In this document: positions 6,971 to 15,883 of the stretch, one piece after another | How positions within the stretch are numbered: the first letter of the stretch is position 1 | How the letters are laid out: every line of letters starts with the position of its first letter | NCBI GenBank assembly: GCA_964650285.1 | Contig: CAZYSP010000004.1 | Span: 1-64,000 of the forward strand | DNA length: 64,000 nt | Reading direction: 5' to 3' | DNA from: JACPJP01 sp964650285 | GTDB taxonomy: Archaea > Nanobdellota > Nanobdellia > Woesearchaeales > GW2011-AR4 | Notes under the pieces: generated by a model | Databases searched by the model: none | Told to the model about the DNA's origin: nothing | Seen by the model: only the letters and a program-made list of their open reading frames with translations | Program-made: the position numbers and the translations under genes

Positions 6971-9031
6971 TTAGTTTTTTCTTTTTTCTTTTAATTTGTT
7001 GATATGAACTTCATCAGGAATTGTTGTTCTGTCATAAGCAATTCCGTTTCCGATTGGTTTCCATCCCTCTTCCTCGGCACGAAAACGTAAATGCTCACCT
7101 ATTGCTTCTATTAAAACATCTTTAGGTATTTCAGAAAATTTTCCGGAATCTACTGCCTTTTTTTCAATATATGATGGAAATACCTTAAATCCGGTACGTT
7201 TGTCTTTCTCTAGAGCCCTATCTACAAACTTGTTTAATGAATTACCTAACCTTGATTTTTGCTGTTTTTTCGGAATAGGATGTATTTTTTCACTTGAGTC
7301 ATTGGATTCAAATAATTCGACCAATTTTTTCAATTGGGATTTATAAAGTTTGTTGCCTTGGTTTAGGTCAACATATAAAGTAACTGCGTTTGTTCTTTGG
7401 CCTAAAATTTCTACCGAAGCTGCTCCACGACGCCCTTTACCAATGATGTCGTTTGGGTAGATCTGACCAAAAACATCAATTGCTGTATACAATACCTTCT
7501 CCAACTGGTCTTTAGGCACAGTTAGTTTAGCTAATCTTCCACGAAGTACAGACCATGCTGCTAAATGTTCGGGGTCAGATATATTCTTCTTTATATCACT
7601 TTTAAGAAATCCTATATCCTTAACATCGTCAAGTAATCTGATTGCATCTTTAGTTAGCGGTTTTTTGAGAGCTGTTGTTAAAACATCTTTTAAATAATTA
7701 GGGTTATCTAAAACTCTTGATCCACAAATTTCAGAATCTGTAGAAATAATCAATTCTAGATCCTTTTTACCGCGTGGAAAACCTATACTGAGATTTCCTC
7801 TTACATCAATTGGTATATAGAACTCATGAAATAATCCCCCTTTCCTGATTGTTGAATAATGTTTACCAATATTGACTGGACATAAATCGATTAATCCGAT
7901 TTCTCTTGAAATTTTGTCAATTTCCTCTTTATCAAAAGTAAGATTTTGAAAATGATAATATTTGGAATAATGAGTTTTTTCTTCTAACCCCCCACATTTC
8001 CGCTCGTACATTGCAAGTACTGAATGGAGTTTTTTTGTCAATTTCCTTTTACTATTATTTAGGACAGTTAATTGACTACTATATTTTTGGTCGATTTTTT
8101 CACTTAATTTGACCTTTATTTTTAAATTTCTAATATCATTGTTTAATTTGTTTAATTCAATAGCATCGTTTCTTGCTGCTTCTGAGATTTCAGAATATTC
8201 CATTTCGAAAAGATTTTTATAAAATGAATTTTTTCTAGAGTTCCAGCTCAATCTAGAAAGTCTTCCTCTTTCCTCATCTATCACATCTTTTCTGAATAAA
8301 ATTCCTTCAAATTCGTATACAGCGTAATCAAGATGTGATTTTAACTTGTTTCCTTTGTAGATGTAAACTCCTAACTTTGTTTTAATATTATCCCTTAAAT
8401 TCTCTCGTTGATGGTTCAACTCATTTATTTTTTCGGCTGATTTTATATCTTCCTTTTTATTGTGAGTAAACTGCAACATGTCATATTCGTAGGAAATTCT
8501 AGAATAATTACCAATATCTTCTTTTAACTCATTGAGTAACTCGTCCTTGTTTGACTCTGTGAGAGATTTTATAGATAAGACTTCTCCCATACTAAAATTA
8601 TGGGCTTTGGCCAGGTTTTTTCTTGTTCCTGGAGGCAATTGTTCCCAATATTTTTCGGTTAAAAAGTGATATGTTTTAATTGCTTCTGGACTTAGGAAAT
8701 AATTAACTCCCTTTTCTGATTCTTTAGTTCTTGAACTTAGTAAATAATTATCTCCCTTTTCAGATTCTTCAGTTCTTTCTTCTAATAGGGATGCAAAAGT
8801 ATACCAAAAATCTTTATCTTGTTTGCCTACGAACGTAGAATAATCAGATTCTAAGCTATGTACAATATTTTCCAATTTGTTTTGAGGAGGAGATGCTAAA
8901 TCTATACTTCCCCTATATTCTATCACTGGCGCATTATCTCTAAACTGCTTTAAAGAAGCTTCTTTCATTACTCTAAGTAGAGAATCAACTTTATGTAGAC
9001 GTTCAGTTGGTTTATAGTTTTCGAATAACAT
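6971..9031 (-). CDS. Large orphan protein, unknown function
   Basis: 687 residues, no family recognised. It is mostly hydrophilic and helical, with a likely coiled-coil region over about 180-345, no signal peptide and no membrane segment. Residues about 97-126 hold an imperfect 15-residue tandem repeat (ESEKGDNYLLSSRTK then ESEKGVNYFLSPE). The C-terminus is basic. AGTGATAATT directly before the ATG at 9031 is a Shine-Dalgarno and decides this start over the GTG three codons upstream. The upstream CGAAAGATTTATAAAG near 9130-9146 is a strong BRE-TATA but sits about 100 bases away, implying a long leader. No homologous neighbour suggests a role. Confidence 0.8.
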   Translation of the reverse strand: MLFENYKPTERLHKVDSLLRVMKEASLKQFRDNAPVIEYRGSIDLASPPQNKLENIVHSLESDYSTFVGKQDKDFWYTFASLLEERTEESEKGDNYLLSSRTKESEKGVNYFLSPEAIKTYHFLTEKYWEQLPPGTRKNLAKAHNFSMGEVLSIKSLTESNKDELLNELKEDIGNYSRISYEYDMLQFTHNKKEDIKSAEKINELNHQRENLRDNIKTKLGVYIYKGNKLKSHLDYAVYEFEGILFRKDVIDEERGRLSRLSWNSRKNSFYKNLFEMEYSEISEAARNDAIELNKLNNDIRNLKIKVKLSEKIDQKYSSQLTVLNNSKRKLTKKLHSVLAMYERKCGGLEEKTHYSKYYHFQNLTFDKEEIDKISREIGLIDLCPVNIGKHYSTIRKGGLFHEFYIPIDVRGNLSIGFPRGKKDLELIISTDSEICGSRVLDNPNYLKDVLTTALKKPLTKDAIRLLDDVKDIGFLKSDIKKNISDPEHLAAWSVLRGRLAKLTVPKDQLEKVLYTAIDVFGQIYPNDIIGKGRRGAASVEILGQRTNAVTLYVDLNQGNKLYKSQLKKLVELFESNDSSEKIHPIPKKQQKSRLGNSLNKFVDRALEKDKRTGFKVFPSYIEKKAVDSGKFSEIPKDVLIEAIGEHLRFRAEEEGWKPIGNGIAYDRTTIPDEVHINKLKEKRKN
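8691..8776. repeat. 45-base tandem duplication inside the orphan gene
   Basis: The stretches starting at 8691 and 8736 (CTTAGNAAATAATTANCTCC and onward for about 41 bases) are identical except for about four positions. The 45-base period keeps the frame and yields the repeated ESEKG-NY segment. It reads as a fairly recent in-frame slippage duplication. Confidence 0.85.
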
Positions 9032-9211
9032 AATTATCACTTTTTGATGTTTTAATAAACAAATATTATATCAAATTTTTTTGACTATTCCAATTTACCC
9101 CTTATATACTATAATATAGGTATATATCTCTTTATAAATCTTTCGATTTTGTAACTATCACACAGTAATAAAACAACAGCATATAATAACTCAAACACCA
9201 TATTTCCAAAA

Positions 9212-9236
9212 CCAGCGGAAAACAAAGTTTTCCTGG
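9212..9236. promoter_or_regulatory. Hairpin CCA-gc-GGAAAAC / GTTTTCC-TGG
   Basis: CCA gc GGAAAAC aaa GTTTTCC TGG forms a 10-pair stem with a two-base bulge and a three-base loop in the 273-base gap between the orphan gene and the nuclease-like gene. The 15-mer CCAGCGGAAAACAAA recurs exactly at 54869-54883 upstream of purL, there without the right arm. In both places it lies roughly 80-90 bases before a plus-strand ATG and after AACACCA. The function is unknown. Confidence 0.45.
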
Positions 9237-9304
9237 GTATTTGAAAATTCTAAGAATTTCCAAAACATTTATATATCTCATACCAGCAATCCATAGTGTA
9301 AAGA

Positions 9305-9607
9305 ATGGCTTTTAAACAAAGACATCTTACAAAACATGACCGCTATGTTCTAGAGTTAAGAGACAAGATTAAGCACAAATACGACTTTGTCACTGTTAAT
9401 GTTAAGGTTGCAGGTAAAAAAAGAAGTCTAGGGGAAATTGATATAGTTGCAAAGAAAGGCAACAAGGTTGATTTGTATGAGGTTAAGTGCAGCCATAGGA
9501 TTGTAAAAGCCAAAAAACAGCTGAAAAGAATGAAAAGGCTGATGAACCTGGATAATTCAAGAGCATATTTCTATTGCGGAAGCTCAGAGTGTTTGGTTAA
9601 TGTTTAA
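9305..9607 (+). CDS. PD-(D/E)XK nuclease-like protein
   Basis: 100 residues with a compact restriction-endonuclease-like core: conserved Glu near the N-terminal helix (YVLELRDKI), then GEIDIVAKKGNKVDLYEVKCS, where Asp and the E-x-K triad fit the PD-(D/E)XK active site. The order resembles UPF0102/YraN-like and archaeal resolvase-like nucleases. It could act in DNA or RNA repair, but the substrate is not predictable. ATTTATATAT about 27 bases upstream supports this start. It overlaps the convergent argC end by 4 bases. Confidence 0.78.
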   Translation: MAFKQRHLTKHDRYVLELRDKIKHKYDFVTVNVKVAGKKRSLGEIDIVAKKGNKVDLYEVKCSHRIVKAKKQLKRMKRLMNLDNSRAYFYCGSSECLVNV

Positions 9608-10578
9608 AGCCCCAGATTTTCATCAAACCCAAACATCAAATTCATATTCTGCACTGCCTGTCCAGAAGCTCCTTTAAGCAAATTGTCAATAACAGAAATC
9701 ACAACTAGCTGATTGTTTTCATCAATTTCAAAGCCACCTATACAACAATAATTATTTTTTTGAATATCATGTAAATCCGGAATTTTATCCATAATTTTTA
9801 TAAAAGGTTCATCTTTGTAAAAATCTTTGAATACTTTAATTATTTCATCTTTATTGCTTTTTTTCTTTAGTATTGTATGCGTTGTGCACATCATGCCTTG
9901 GAAAGTATCTATAACATGAGGTGTAAAAGAAAGTTTTGTCTTAATGAACTGCTCTATTTCATATTTGTGCCTGTGCTTGGTTAGTTTGTAAGCCAGAATA
10001 TTGTCTTCATAATTCTTAGGATCATTATAATAACCAGGTTTTTTTCCTGCTCCGCTATAACCAGACTTACAATCAAATACAATATATTTTGCAAGTTTTT
10101 GTATTGGAAAAGCAGATAATATGCAGACTGTAGCGTAACATCCTGGATTTGCAACAATTTTTGATTTTTTTATTTTATTTTTAAATAATTCTGGAAGTCC
10201 ATATACTGCTTTTTTATTATTCTTCCCATCCAAATGTTTTGTTCCATAAACCTCTTCATATTTTTGTATTTTCTTAAACCTGTAATCAGCAGATAAATCA
10301 ATTATTTTTTTGCTTTTTAATTTAGGTAATATTTCAAAAGCTGTTGTATGGGGAACAGCTAAAAACACACAATCCAGCTTCATTTTATTAATCTCATCAA
10401 TGGAATAATTTGTATAAACATCCTCGCTATTAAAATCAGGGTAAAGCTCTTTTACTTTTTTACCTACATAGCTTTTGCTGTTTAAAACCTTTAATTCTAC
10501 TTTGGAATGTTTTTTCAATATTTTTATCAATTCATATCCAGTATATCCTGATGCACCAATTATTCCGATTTGTTTCAT
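9604..10578 (-). CDS. argC: N-acetyl-gamma-glutamyl-phosphate reductase
   Basis: NADPH-dependent reduction of N-acetylglutamyl phosphate to the semialdehyde, third step of arginine synthesis. It shows the Rossmann GIIGASGYTGYELIKIL, the catalytic cysteine in VANPGCYATV, YSGAGKKP and the HRHKYEIEQ helix. 324 residues, standard for the family. Last gene of the seven-gene arg operon; its start overlaps the argD stop by 4 bases, which implies translational coupling. Confidence 0.95.
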   Translation of the reverse strand: MKQIGIIGASGYTGYELIKILKKHSKVELKVLNSKSYVGKKVKELYPDFNSEDVYTNYSIDEINKMKLDCVFLAVPHTTAFEILPKLKSKKIIDLSADYRFKKIQKYEEVYGTKHLDGKNNKKAVYGLPELFKNKIKKSKIVANPGCYATVCILSAFPIQKLAKYIVFDCKSGYSGAGKKPGYYNDPKNYEDNILAYKLTKHRHKYEIEQFIKTKLSFTPHVIDTFQGMMCTTHTILKKKSNKDEIIKVFKDFYKDEPFIKIMDKIPDLHDIQKNNYCCIGGFEIDENNQLVVISVIDNLLKGASGQAVQNMNLMFGFDENLGL

Positions 10579-11735
10579 TTCACTACCTCATCCAAAATAT
10601 TTATTGCTTCATCAATCTCTTCTTTCATTATTATCAACGAAGGCAAAAACCTCAAAACCTTTTCTGATGCACAATTAACCAATAACCCTCTTTCCAAACA
10701 TTTATTTGCAATGTTCTTGCATTCTACACTTAACTCAACCCCAATCATCAATCCCTTTCCGCGCACTTCTTTAATTATGCTATATTTATTTTTTAATCCA
10801 TTCAATTTTTTAATGAAATAATTTCCCTGCTTTACTGCATTGCCCATCAATTTATTTTTCATTATGAAATCTATTGTTGCATTTGCTGCTGCACAGCTTA
10901 GGCTATTCCCTCCAAAAGTGCTTGCATGGTCTCCTTTGTCAAAATCAATTCCTTTCCCTGCCATCATAACCCCGATAGGAATACCATTAGCCAGGCCTTT
11001 TGCCACTGTTACAATATCTGGCTTTACATTATAATGCAAATAAGCAAAAAACTTTCCTGTGCGCCCTGTTCCTGTCTGCACCTCATCCAAAATCAGCAGA
11101 ATATTTTTTTTCTCACAAAGTTTCTTTAGTTTTACTAAATAGTCTTCATCAGGCATTATAATTCCAGATTCGCCTTGTATTGGCTCAACTATAACTGCTG
11201 CTGTTTTTTCTGTAATTGCATCTTCTACAGCCTTTATGTTATTATAATCAACAAAAGTAAATCCCGGAACAGTTGGCTCAAATTTTTTCCTGAGTTTTTC
11301 TTTCCAAGTTGCAGACAAAGCACCTAAGGTCCTTCCGTGAAATGCATGTTTTGTAGCTATTATATCTGTCTTTTCAGTATACTTTCTTGCTAATTTTATT
11401 GCTGCTTCATTTGCTTCTGCTCCGGAATTGCAGAAAAAACATTTGCTTAAGCCGGATATTTTTGCTAATTTTTTTGCCAAAACTACATGTTGTTCAGTAT
11501 AATAAAGATTAGTTACATTAAGCAGTTTTTTCGATTGAGCACAAACAGCCTCTGCTACTTTTTTATTTCCGTGTCCAATTGAGCATGTTGCTAGTCCTGC
11601 AACTAAATCAAGATATTTTTTACTGTTCTTATCAAAAACATAGCAGCCTTTACCATGGTCAATTACAATGCCTGACCTCGAATAAGTCTGCATTATATGT
11701 TTTTTCTCTGTTTCAATAATTTTTTTTGTATTCAT
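10575..11735 (-). CDS. argD: Acetylornithine aminotransferase
   Basis: PLP-dependent class III aminotransferase converting N-acetylglutamate semialdehyde to N-acetylornithine. Visible motifs: FCNSGAEANEAAIKLARKYT, HAFHGRTLGALSATWK, ILDEVQTGTGRTG and the PLP lysine in VAKGLANGIPIG. 386 residues, full length. It sits between argB and argC; a 44-base gap separates it from argB, the largest gap within the operon. It could also serve other omega-amino acids, as family members often do. Confidence 0.94.
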   Translation of the reverse strand: MNTKKIIETEKKHIMQTYSRSGIVIDHGKGCYVFDKNSKKYLDLVAGLATCSIGHGNKKVAEAVCAQSKKLLNVTNLYYTEQHVVLAKKLAKISGLSKCFFCNSGAEANEAAIKLARKYTEKTDIIATKHAFHGRTLGALSATWKEKLRKKFEPTVPGFTFVDYNNIKAVEDAITEKTAAVIVEPIQGESGIIMPDEDYLVKLKKLCEKKNILLILDEVQTGTGRTGKFFAYLHYNVKPDIVTVAKGLANGIPIGVMMAGKGIDFDKGDHASTFGGNSLSCAAANATIDFIMKNKLMGNAVKQGNYFIKKLNGLKNKYSIIKEVRGKGLMIGVELSVECKNIANKCLERGLLVNCASEKVLRFLPSLIIMKEEIDEAINILDEVVK

Positions 11736-11779
11736 TTTTTATTATTAAGCATTATTTTTTCATTGGAATTTTAATTAGT

Positions 11780-12607
11780 TTAATTGTTATCATTTTCATA
11801 TACTATCTCTGTCCCAACACCCTTATCTGTAAAAATTTCAAGCAGAAGTGAATGTGAAGTTAATCCATTTAACAAATGTGCCTTAGGACATTTATTTTTA
11901 ACCGCATAAATACAGGCCTCTACCTTAGGAATCATCCCCTTATTTATCATACCGCTTTCAATCTCTTTTTTAGCAGTATTGAAATCAACATGGGGCACCA
12001 ACTTTCTGTTTATTATCACACCATGAACATTAGTCAATATTGTAAGTTTTTCAGCTTTTAGCGCAACTGCAATATGTGACGCAGCTGTATCGGCATTTAT
12101 ATTGTAACATTTTCCATCATCCTTATTGCTTAGAGGGGAAATTACAGGGATAAATCCCGAGTCTATAATCTTTAACAATTTATTTTTGTCTATTCCTGTT
12201 ATTTCTCCTACAAGACCAAGCTTAATATTTTTCTGCTTTACTTTAATATGCCCGGTAGCATTAACTGATTTAGTTCCATGGCGTTTGATGTTCGCGACAA
12301 TTCCATTGTTTATCTTCAAAAAAACTTTTTCAACAATTTTGATTGTCTTATCATCAGTATACCTCAAGCCATTGATAAACTTTGGAGTTATTTTTGATTT
12401 TTTTAACTCCTTGTTTATCACAGGCCCTCCGCCATGAACAACTACAGGTTTCATACCTATATAATTTAATAAAACTATATCTTCTATGACATTTTCTATT
12501 TTAGATACAGCATCTCCTCCGAATTTTATTACTACTATTTTATTGTTAAATCTCTTAATATAAGGTAATGCTTCAACCAAAACCTGTGTTTTTTCATTTA
12601 GATTCAT
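11780..12607 (-). CDS. argB: Acetylglutamate kinase
   Basis: Amino-acid kinase fold enzyme phosphorylating N-acetylglutamate. Motifs: VVIKFGGDAV, VVVHGGGPVINKELKK, GLVGEITGIDK, YNINADTAASHIAVALKAEKL and GMIPKVEAC. 275 residues. The start at 12607 is chosen over the upstream GTG at 12616 because AAGTGATAAAA provides a Shine-Dalgarno overlapping the argJ stop. In the acetyl-cycle pathway this is the usual feedback-regulated step when ArgJ is present. It lacks the long N-terminal helix of arginine-inhibited hexameric forms, so allostery is uncertain. Confidence 0.94.
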   Translation of the reverse strand: MNLNEKTQVLVEALPYIKRFNNKIVVIKFGGDAVSKIENVIEDIVLLNYIGMKPVVVHGGGPVINKELKKSKITPKFINGLRYTDDKTIKIVEKVFLKINNGIVANIKRHGTKSVNATGHIKVKQKNIKLGLVGEITGIDKNKLLKIIDSGFIPVISPLSNKDDGKCYNINADTAASHIAVALKAEKLTILTNVHGVIINRKLVPHVDFNTAKKEIESGMINKGMIPKVEACIYAVKNKCPKAHLLNGLTSHSLLLEIFTDKGVGTEIVYENDNN

Positions 12608-12616
12608 TTTTATCAC

Positions 12617-13780
12617 TTAAGTAGTATAAGCCGCATTGATTTTAACATAGTCATAACTCATATCACAACCATAAGCAATAGCATTTTCTTTGCCTTGATT
12701 TAAATCAATTATAATTTTCAAATTATCTTTGCCCATTATTTTATTTATTTTTTCAATATTAAAATTGGTCATAGTTCCATTATTGACTATTTTTTCATTA
12801 TCAAAAAAAATATTAACCTTATTCTCCTTAAAATTAGTATCTGAATTTCCCATTGCACACATTATCCTTCCCCAGTTTGGATCATTACCAAATACAGCGC
12901 ATTTGACAAGATTTGAACTAATAACAGATTTGGCAAGTTTTTCTGCATCTGCTTTTGTAGTTGCATTTTTTACCTCAACTTCAACAAGCTTTGTAGCTCC
13001 TTCCCCATCTTTTGCTATTTTTCTTGCCAGCTCTATGCAGACATAATCAAGAGCATTTTGAAATTTCTGTTCATCAACTTCTCCAGCCAAACCATTTGCC
13101 ATTACAACTACCATATCACTCGTACTTGTGTCCATATCAACACTTACCATGTTAAATGATTTATTGACTGAATTTTTCAAATAAGAACTGAGATTTTTTG
13201 ACGGAATCTTTGCATCTGTTGTTATAAAACACAGCATTGTAGCCATGTTAGGATGTATCATTCCAGAGCCTTTTGCTATAGCGCCTATTGTAAAATTATC
13301 AGCCTTAACTGCAATTTCCTTTTCAACTGTATCTGTAGTCATTATTGCTGTAGCAGCATTTGGATTAATGCATAATTCACTTTTTATTCCTCTAATTCCA
13401 TTCTTTATTTTGTCCATGGGCAAAAAAGCTCCTATCAGTCCTGTTGAGGCTACAAGTACATTGTTAGCATTAATTCCAAGTTCTTTGCCTGCACTTTTTG
13501 CTGTATCTTCAGCATCCTTTATTCCTTTCTTTCCTGTGCATACATTTGCAACACCACTATTGATAACTACTGCTTGCGCTCTCCCATCCTCAAGATGCTT
13601 TTTTGTTACAATAAGAGGAGCACCTTTTACTTCATTTGATGTATAAACAGCAGCTGCATCTGCCACAACCTCGGAAAAAATAACTGCAAAATCTAATTTT
13701 CCAGATTTCTTAATCCCCGAAGATTTTCCAAGAGCCTTGAAACCTTTAGGTGCGCAAACATTGTTTTTTAGAAATTTCAT
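12617..13780 (-). CDS. argJ: Glutamate N-acetyltransferase (ornithine acetyltransferase)
   Basis: Transfers the acetyl group from N-acetylornithine to glutamate, recycling it. The self-cleavage site is visible in KGSGMIHPNMATMLCF, where cleavage before the Thr of ATML creates the new N-terminal nucleophile. GAFLPMDKI, DMDTSTSDMVV and GNDPNWGRIMCA are also family motifs. 387 residues. Monofunctional archaeal and bifunctional bacterial versions cannot be separated by eye. No separate argA or argE lies in the window, consistent with a cyclic pathway. Confidence 0.94.
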   Translation of the reverse strand: MKFLKNNVCAPKGFKALGKSSGIKKSGKLDFAVIFSEVVADAAAVYTSNEVKGAPLIVTKKHLEDGRAQAVVINSGVANVCTGKKGIKDAEDTAKSAGKELGINANNVLVASTGLIGAFLPMDKIKNGIRGIKSELCINPNAATAIMTTDTVEKEIAVKADNFTIGAIAKGSGMIHPNMATMLCFITTDAKIPSKNLSSYLKNSVNKSFNMVSVDMDTSTSDMVVVMANGLAGEVDEQKFQNALDYVCIELARKIAKDGEGATKLVEVEVKNATTKADAEKLAKSVISSNLVKCAVFGNDPNWGRIMCAMGNSDTNFKENKVNIFFDNEKIVNNGTMTNFNIEKINKIMGKDNLKIIIDLNQGKENAIAYGCDMSYDYVKINAAYTT

Positions 13781-13787
13781 TTTTCCT

Positions 13788-14966
13788 CTAGAATTTCCTG
13801 CTTACTTTCTTATAAGCTTCCCTAAAAGGAATTCCTTTTTTTACAAGCTTGTAAGCTTCTTCTGTAGCGTAAAGCTGTTTAGTTAAGGCTTCTTTGCACT
13901 TTTTTTCATCAATTTTTATTTTTGGCACTACAAGAACTATCATCTTAATGCAGCTTTTCACTGTGTCCACTGATTTAATGACAGGCTCTTTTGTGAGCTG
14001 CAGATCGCGATTGTAACCAGAGATCAAGTTGCTTATCATGCTTTTGACCTTGAATTCTTCCCCTAAAACAACATGATATTTTGCCCTTACTAACTCTAAT
14101 ACATCAGGATTTTTCTTCTGCGGCATAATAGAGCTTCCTGTGCAGAACTCCTTTGGCAGCGATATAAAGCCAAATTCCTGCATGTTAAACAGCATTAAAT
14201 CAGTTGCTAATTTGTTTAAATCAAGCATAATCTGGCTCAATAAATGCAAGATTGTTGCCTCAAACTTACCACGGCTCAACTGCGCATACATTGGATTGAT
14301 CATTACTTTTGAGAAACCCATCAGGGAAGCAGTCATTTTTTTGTCTATCTTAATTAAAGGCACTCCAAAACTAGCAGCACTGCCCAAGGGAGATTTATCT
14401 ATAATTGAATAAACTGCATCTAATAATTTTAGATCATCCTCTAATGAGGAAACAAAGGATCCAAGCCAGGTTTTTATGTCTGTGGGCATGGCTTTCTGCA
14501 TATGCGTATATCCTGGAATCTTTATCTTTCCATATTTTTTTATTATTGCCACCAATGAACCTTTATACTGGCTCAATAGCGCTTTAATTTTCTTCAATTC
14601 CTCTTTCTCATACAAGCGTAAAGCAGTTAATACCTGATCATTCCTTGAACGGGCAGTATGTATCTTTTTTCCTGCAGCTCCATATTTTTTCGTAAGGTAT
14701 TTCTCAATTGCTGTATGGCAGTCTTCATCCTCTTGATTAATTTTGAATTTGCCTTTCTGGTCGAGTTTTATGATTTCATTTAAACCCTTGATTATTTTAT
14801 TAAGCTCGCTAGCGTTCAATATTCCGGTCTTCTTTAGCATCTTCGCATGCGCAATTGACGCTATGCAATCGTATTTTACCAGTTTTTTATCTAACAAATA
14901 ATCATTGCCCACTGTAAATTTTTCAATTTCCTTATTTAAGTCATAATCTTTTTTCCAGAGTTTCAT
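13788..14966 (-). CDS. argH: Argininosuccinate lyase, short C-terminus
   Basis: Cleaves argininosuccinate to arginine and fumarate. It has the fumarase/aspartase-superfamily signature GSSIMPQKKNPDVLEL, plus HTARSRNDQV and GYTHMQKAMP. At 392 residues it is about 50-80 residues shorter than most family members: the frame ends soon after GIPFREAYKKV, where others continue with a C-terminal domain. Catalytic motifs are intact, so it is probably active. It overlaps the argF stop by 4 bases. Confidence 0.93.
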   Translation of the reverse strand: MKLWKKDYDLNKEIEKFTVGNDYLLDKKLVKYDCIASIAHAKMLKKTGILNASELNKIIKGLNEIIKLDQKGKFKINQEDEDCHTAIEKYLTKKYGAAGKKIHTARSRNDQVLTALRLYEKEELKKIKALLSQYKGSLVAIIKKYGKIKIPGYTHMQKAMPTDIKTWLGSFVSSLEDDLKLLDAVYSIIDKSPLGSAASFGVPLIKIDKKMTASLMGFSKVMINPMYAQLSRGKFEATILHLLSQIMLDLNKLATDLMLFNMQEFGFISLPKEFCTGSSIMPQKKNPDVLELVRAKYHVVLGEEFKVKSMISNLISGYNRDLQLTKEPVIKSVDTVKSCIKMIVLVVPKIKIDEKKCKEALTKQLYATEEAYKLVKKGIPFREAYKKVSRKF

Positions 14967-15883
14967 TTTCCTAACAACTTCAATATTATTGCTTTCTGCA
15001 TGTGCAGCTTGTTTTCTGCCTGATCAAAGACAATGCTTTGTTTGCCGTCAATTACCTCTACAGTCTGCTCATAACCGCGCATAGCAGGCAGACAATTCAT
15101 AAAAACAGCATCATTTTTTGCATTTGCCATTAATTCCTTATTTACCTGGTAAGGTTTGAATACCTTTACTCTTTCATCTTTCTGCTCTTTTGGGATATGA
15201 TAACTCATCCACGAATCTGTATATACCATATCTGCATTAAGAGCAGCTTTTTTTGCATCATTTAATATTTCAACTTTACATCCAGATTTTTTTGAATTTT
15301 TTTCTGCAATTTTTACAATCCATGCTTGTGGTATATGTCCTTTAGGACAGCCCACTGAAATATCCATGCCAACTGCTGAGCAACCCAAAAGCAATGAATG
15401 AGCTATATTGTTGTTACCGTCTCCAACAAAACAGAGTTTTAAACCACTAAGCTTCTTTTTTTTCTCATAAATTGTAAGCAAATCAGACAAAATCTGGCAT
15501 GGATGGAATATATCTGTTAAGCCATTAATTACAGGAACTGTTGCATTATTTGCCAGCTCTTCTATATCTTCCTGTTTAAACAATCTTGCCATAATTATAT
15601 CGCAATATCTGCTGGATGCCTTTGCTGTATCTGCTATTGATTCTTTTTCTCCTAATGGAGTATCTTTTGTTTCCATGAAAATTGCATGATTGCCTAACTG
15701 TGTCATCCCAACCTCAAAAGAAACCCTTGTCCTTAATGACGGTTTTTCAAATATCATAAGCATTGTTTTGTTCTTTAAACTATCAGAATAATTTTCAGGA
15801 TTCTTTTTTATTTTAGCTGCACAGCTAATTAAATCCAAAATACTTTCACTATTCCAGTCAATTAATGAAATTAAATGCATCAT
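14963..15883 (-). CDS. argF: Ornithine carbamoyltransferase
   Basis: Makes citrulline from ornithine and carbamoyl phosphate. The carbamoyl-phosphate loop reads KPSLRTRVSFEVG, followed by HPCQILSDLLTI and VFMNCLPAMRGYEQT. In the last motif the usual HCLP is NCLP, so the histidine is replaced by asparagine while the catalytic cysteine is kept. 306 residues, standard. Carbamoyl-phosphate synthase is not in the window. Two adjacent Met codons start the protein; either may be used. Confidence 0.92.
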   Translation of the reverse strand: MMHLISLIDWNSESILDLISCAAKIKKNPENYSDSLKNKTMLMIFEKPSLRTRVSFEVGMTQLGNHAIFMETKDTPLGEKESIADTAKASSRYCDIIMARLFKQEDIEELANNATVPVINGLTDIFHPCQILSDLLTIYEKKKKLSGLKLCFVGDGNNNIAHSLLLGCSAVGMDISVGCPKGHIPQAWIVKIAEKNSKKSGCKVEILNDAKKAALNADMVYTDSWMSYHIPKEQKDERVKVFKPYQVNKELMANAKNDAVFMNCLPAMRGYEQTVEVIDGKQSIVFDQAENKLHMQKAIILKLLGK

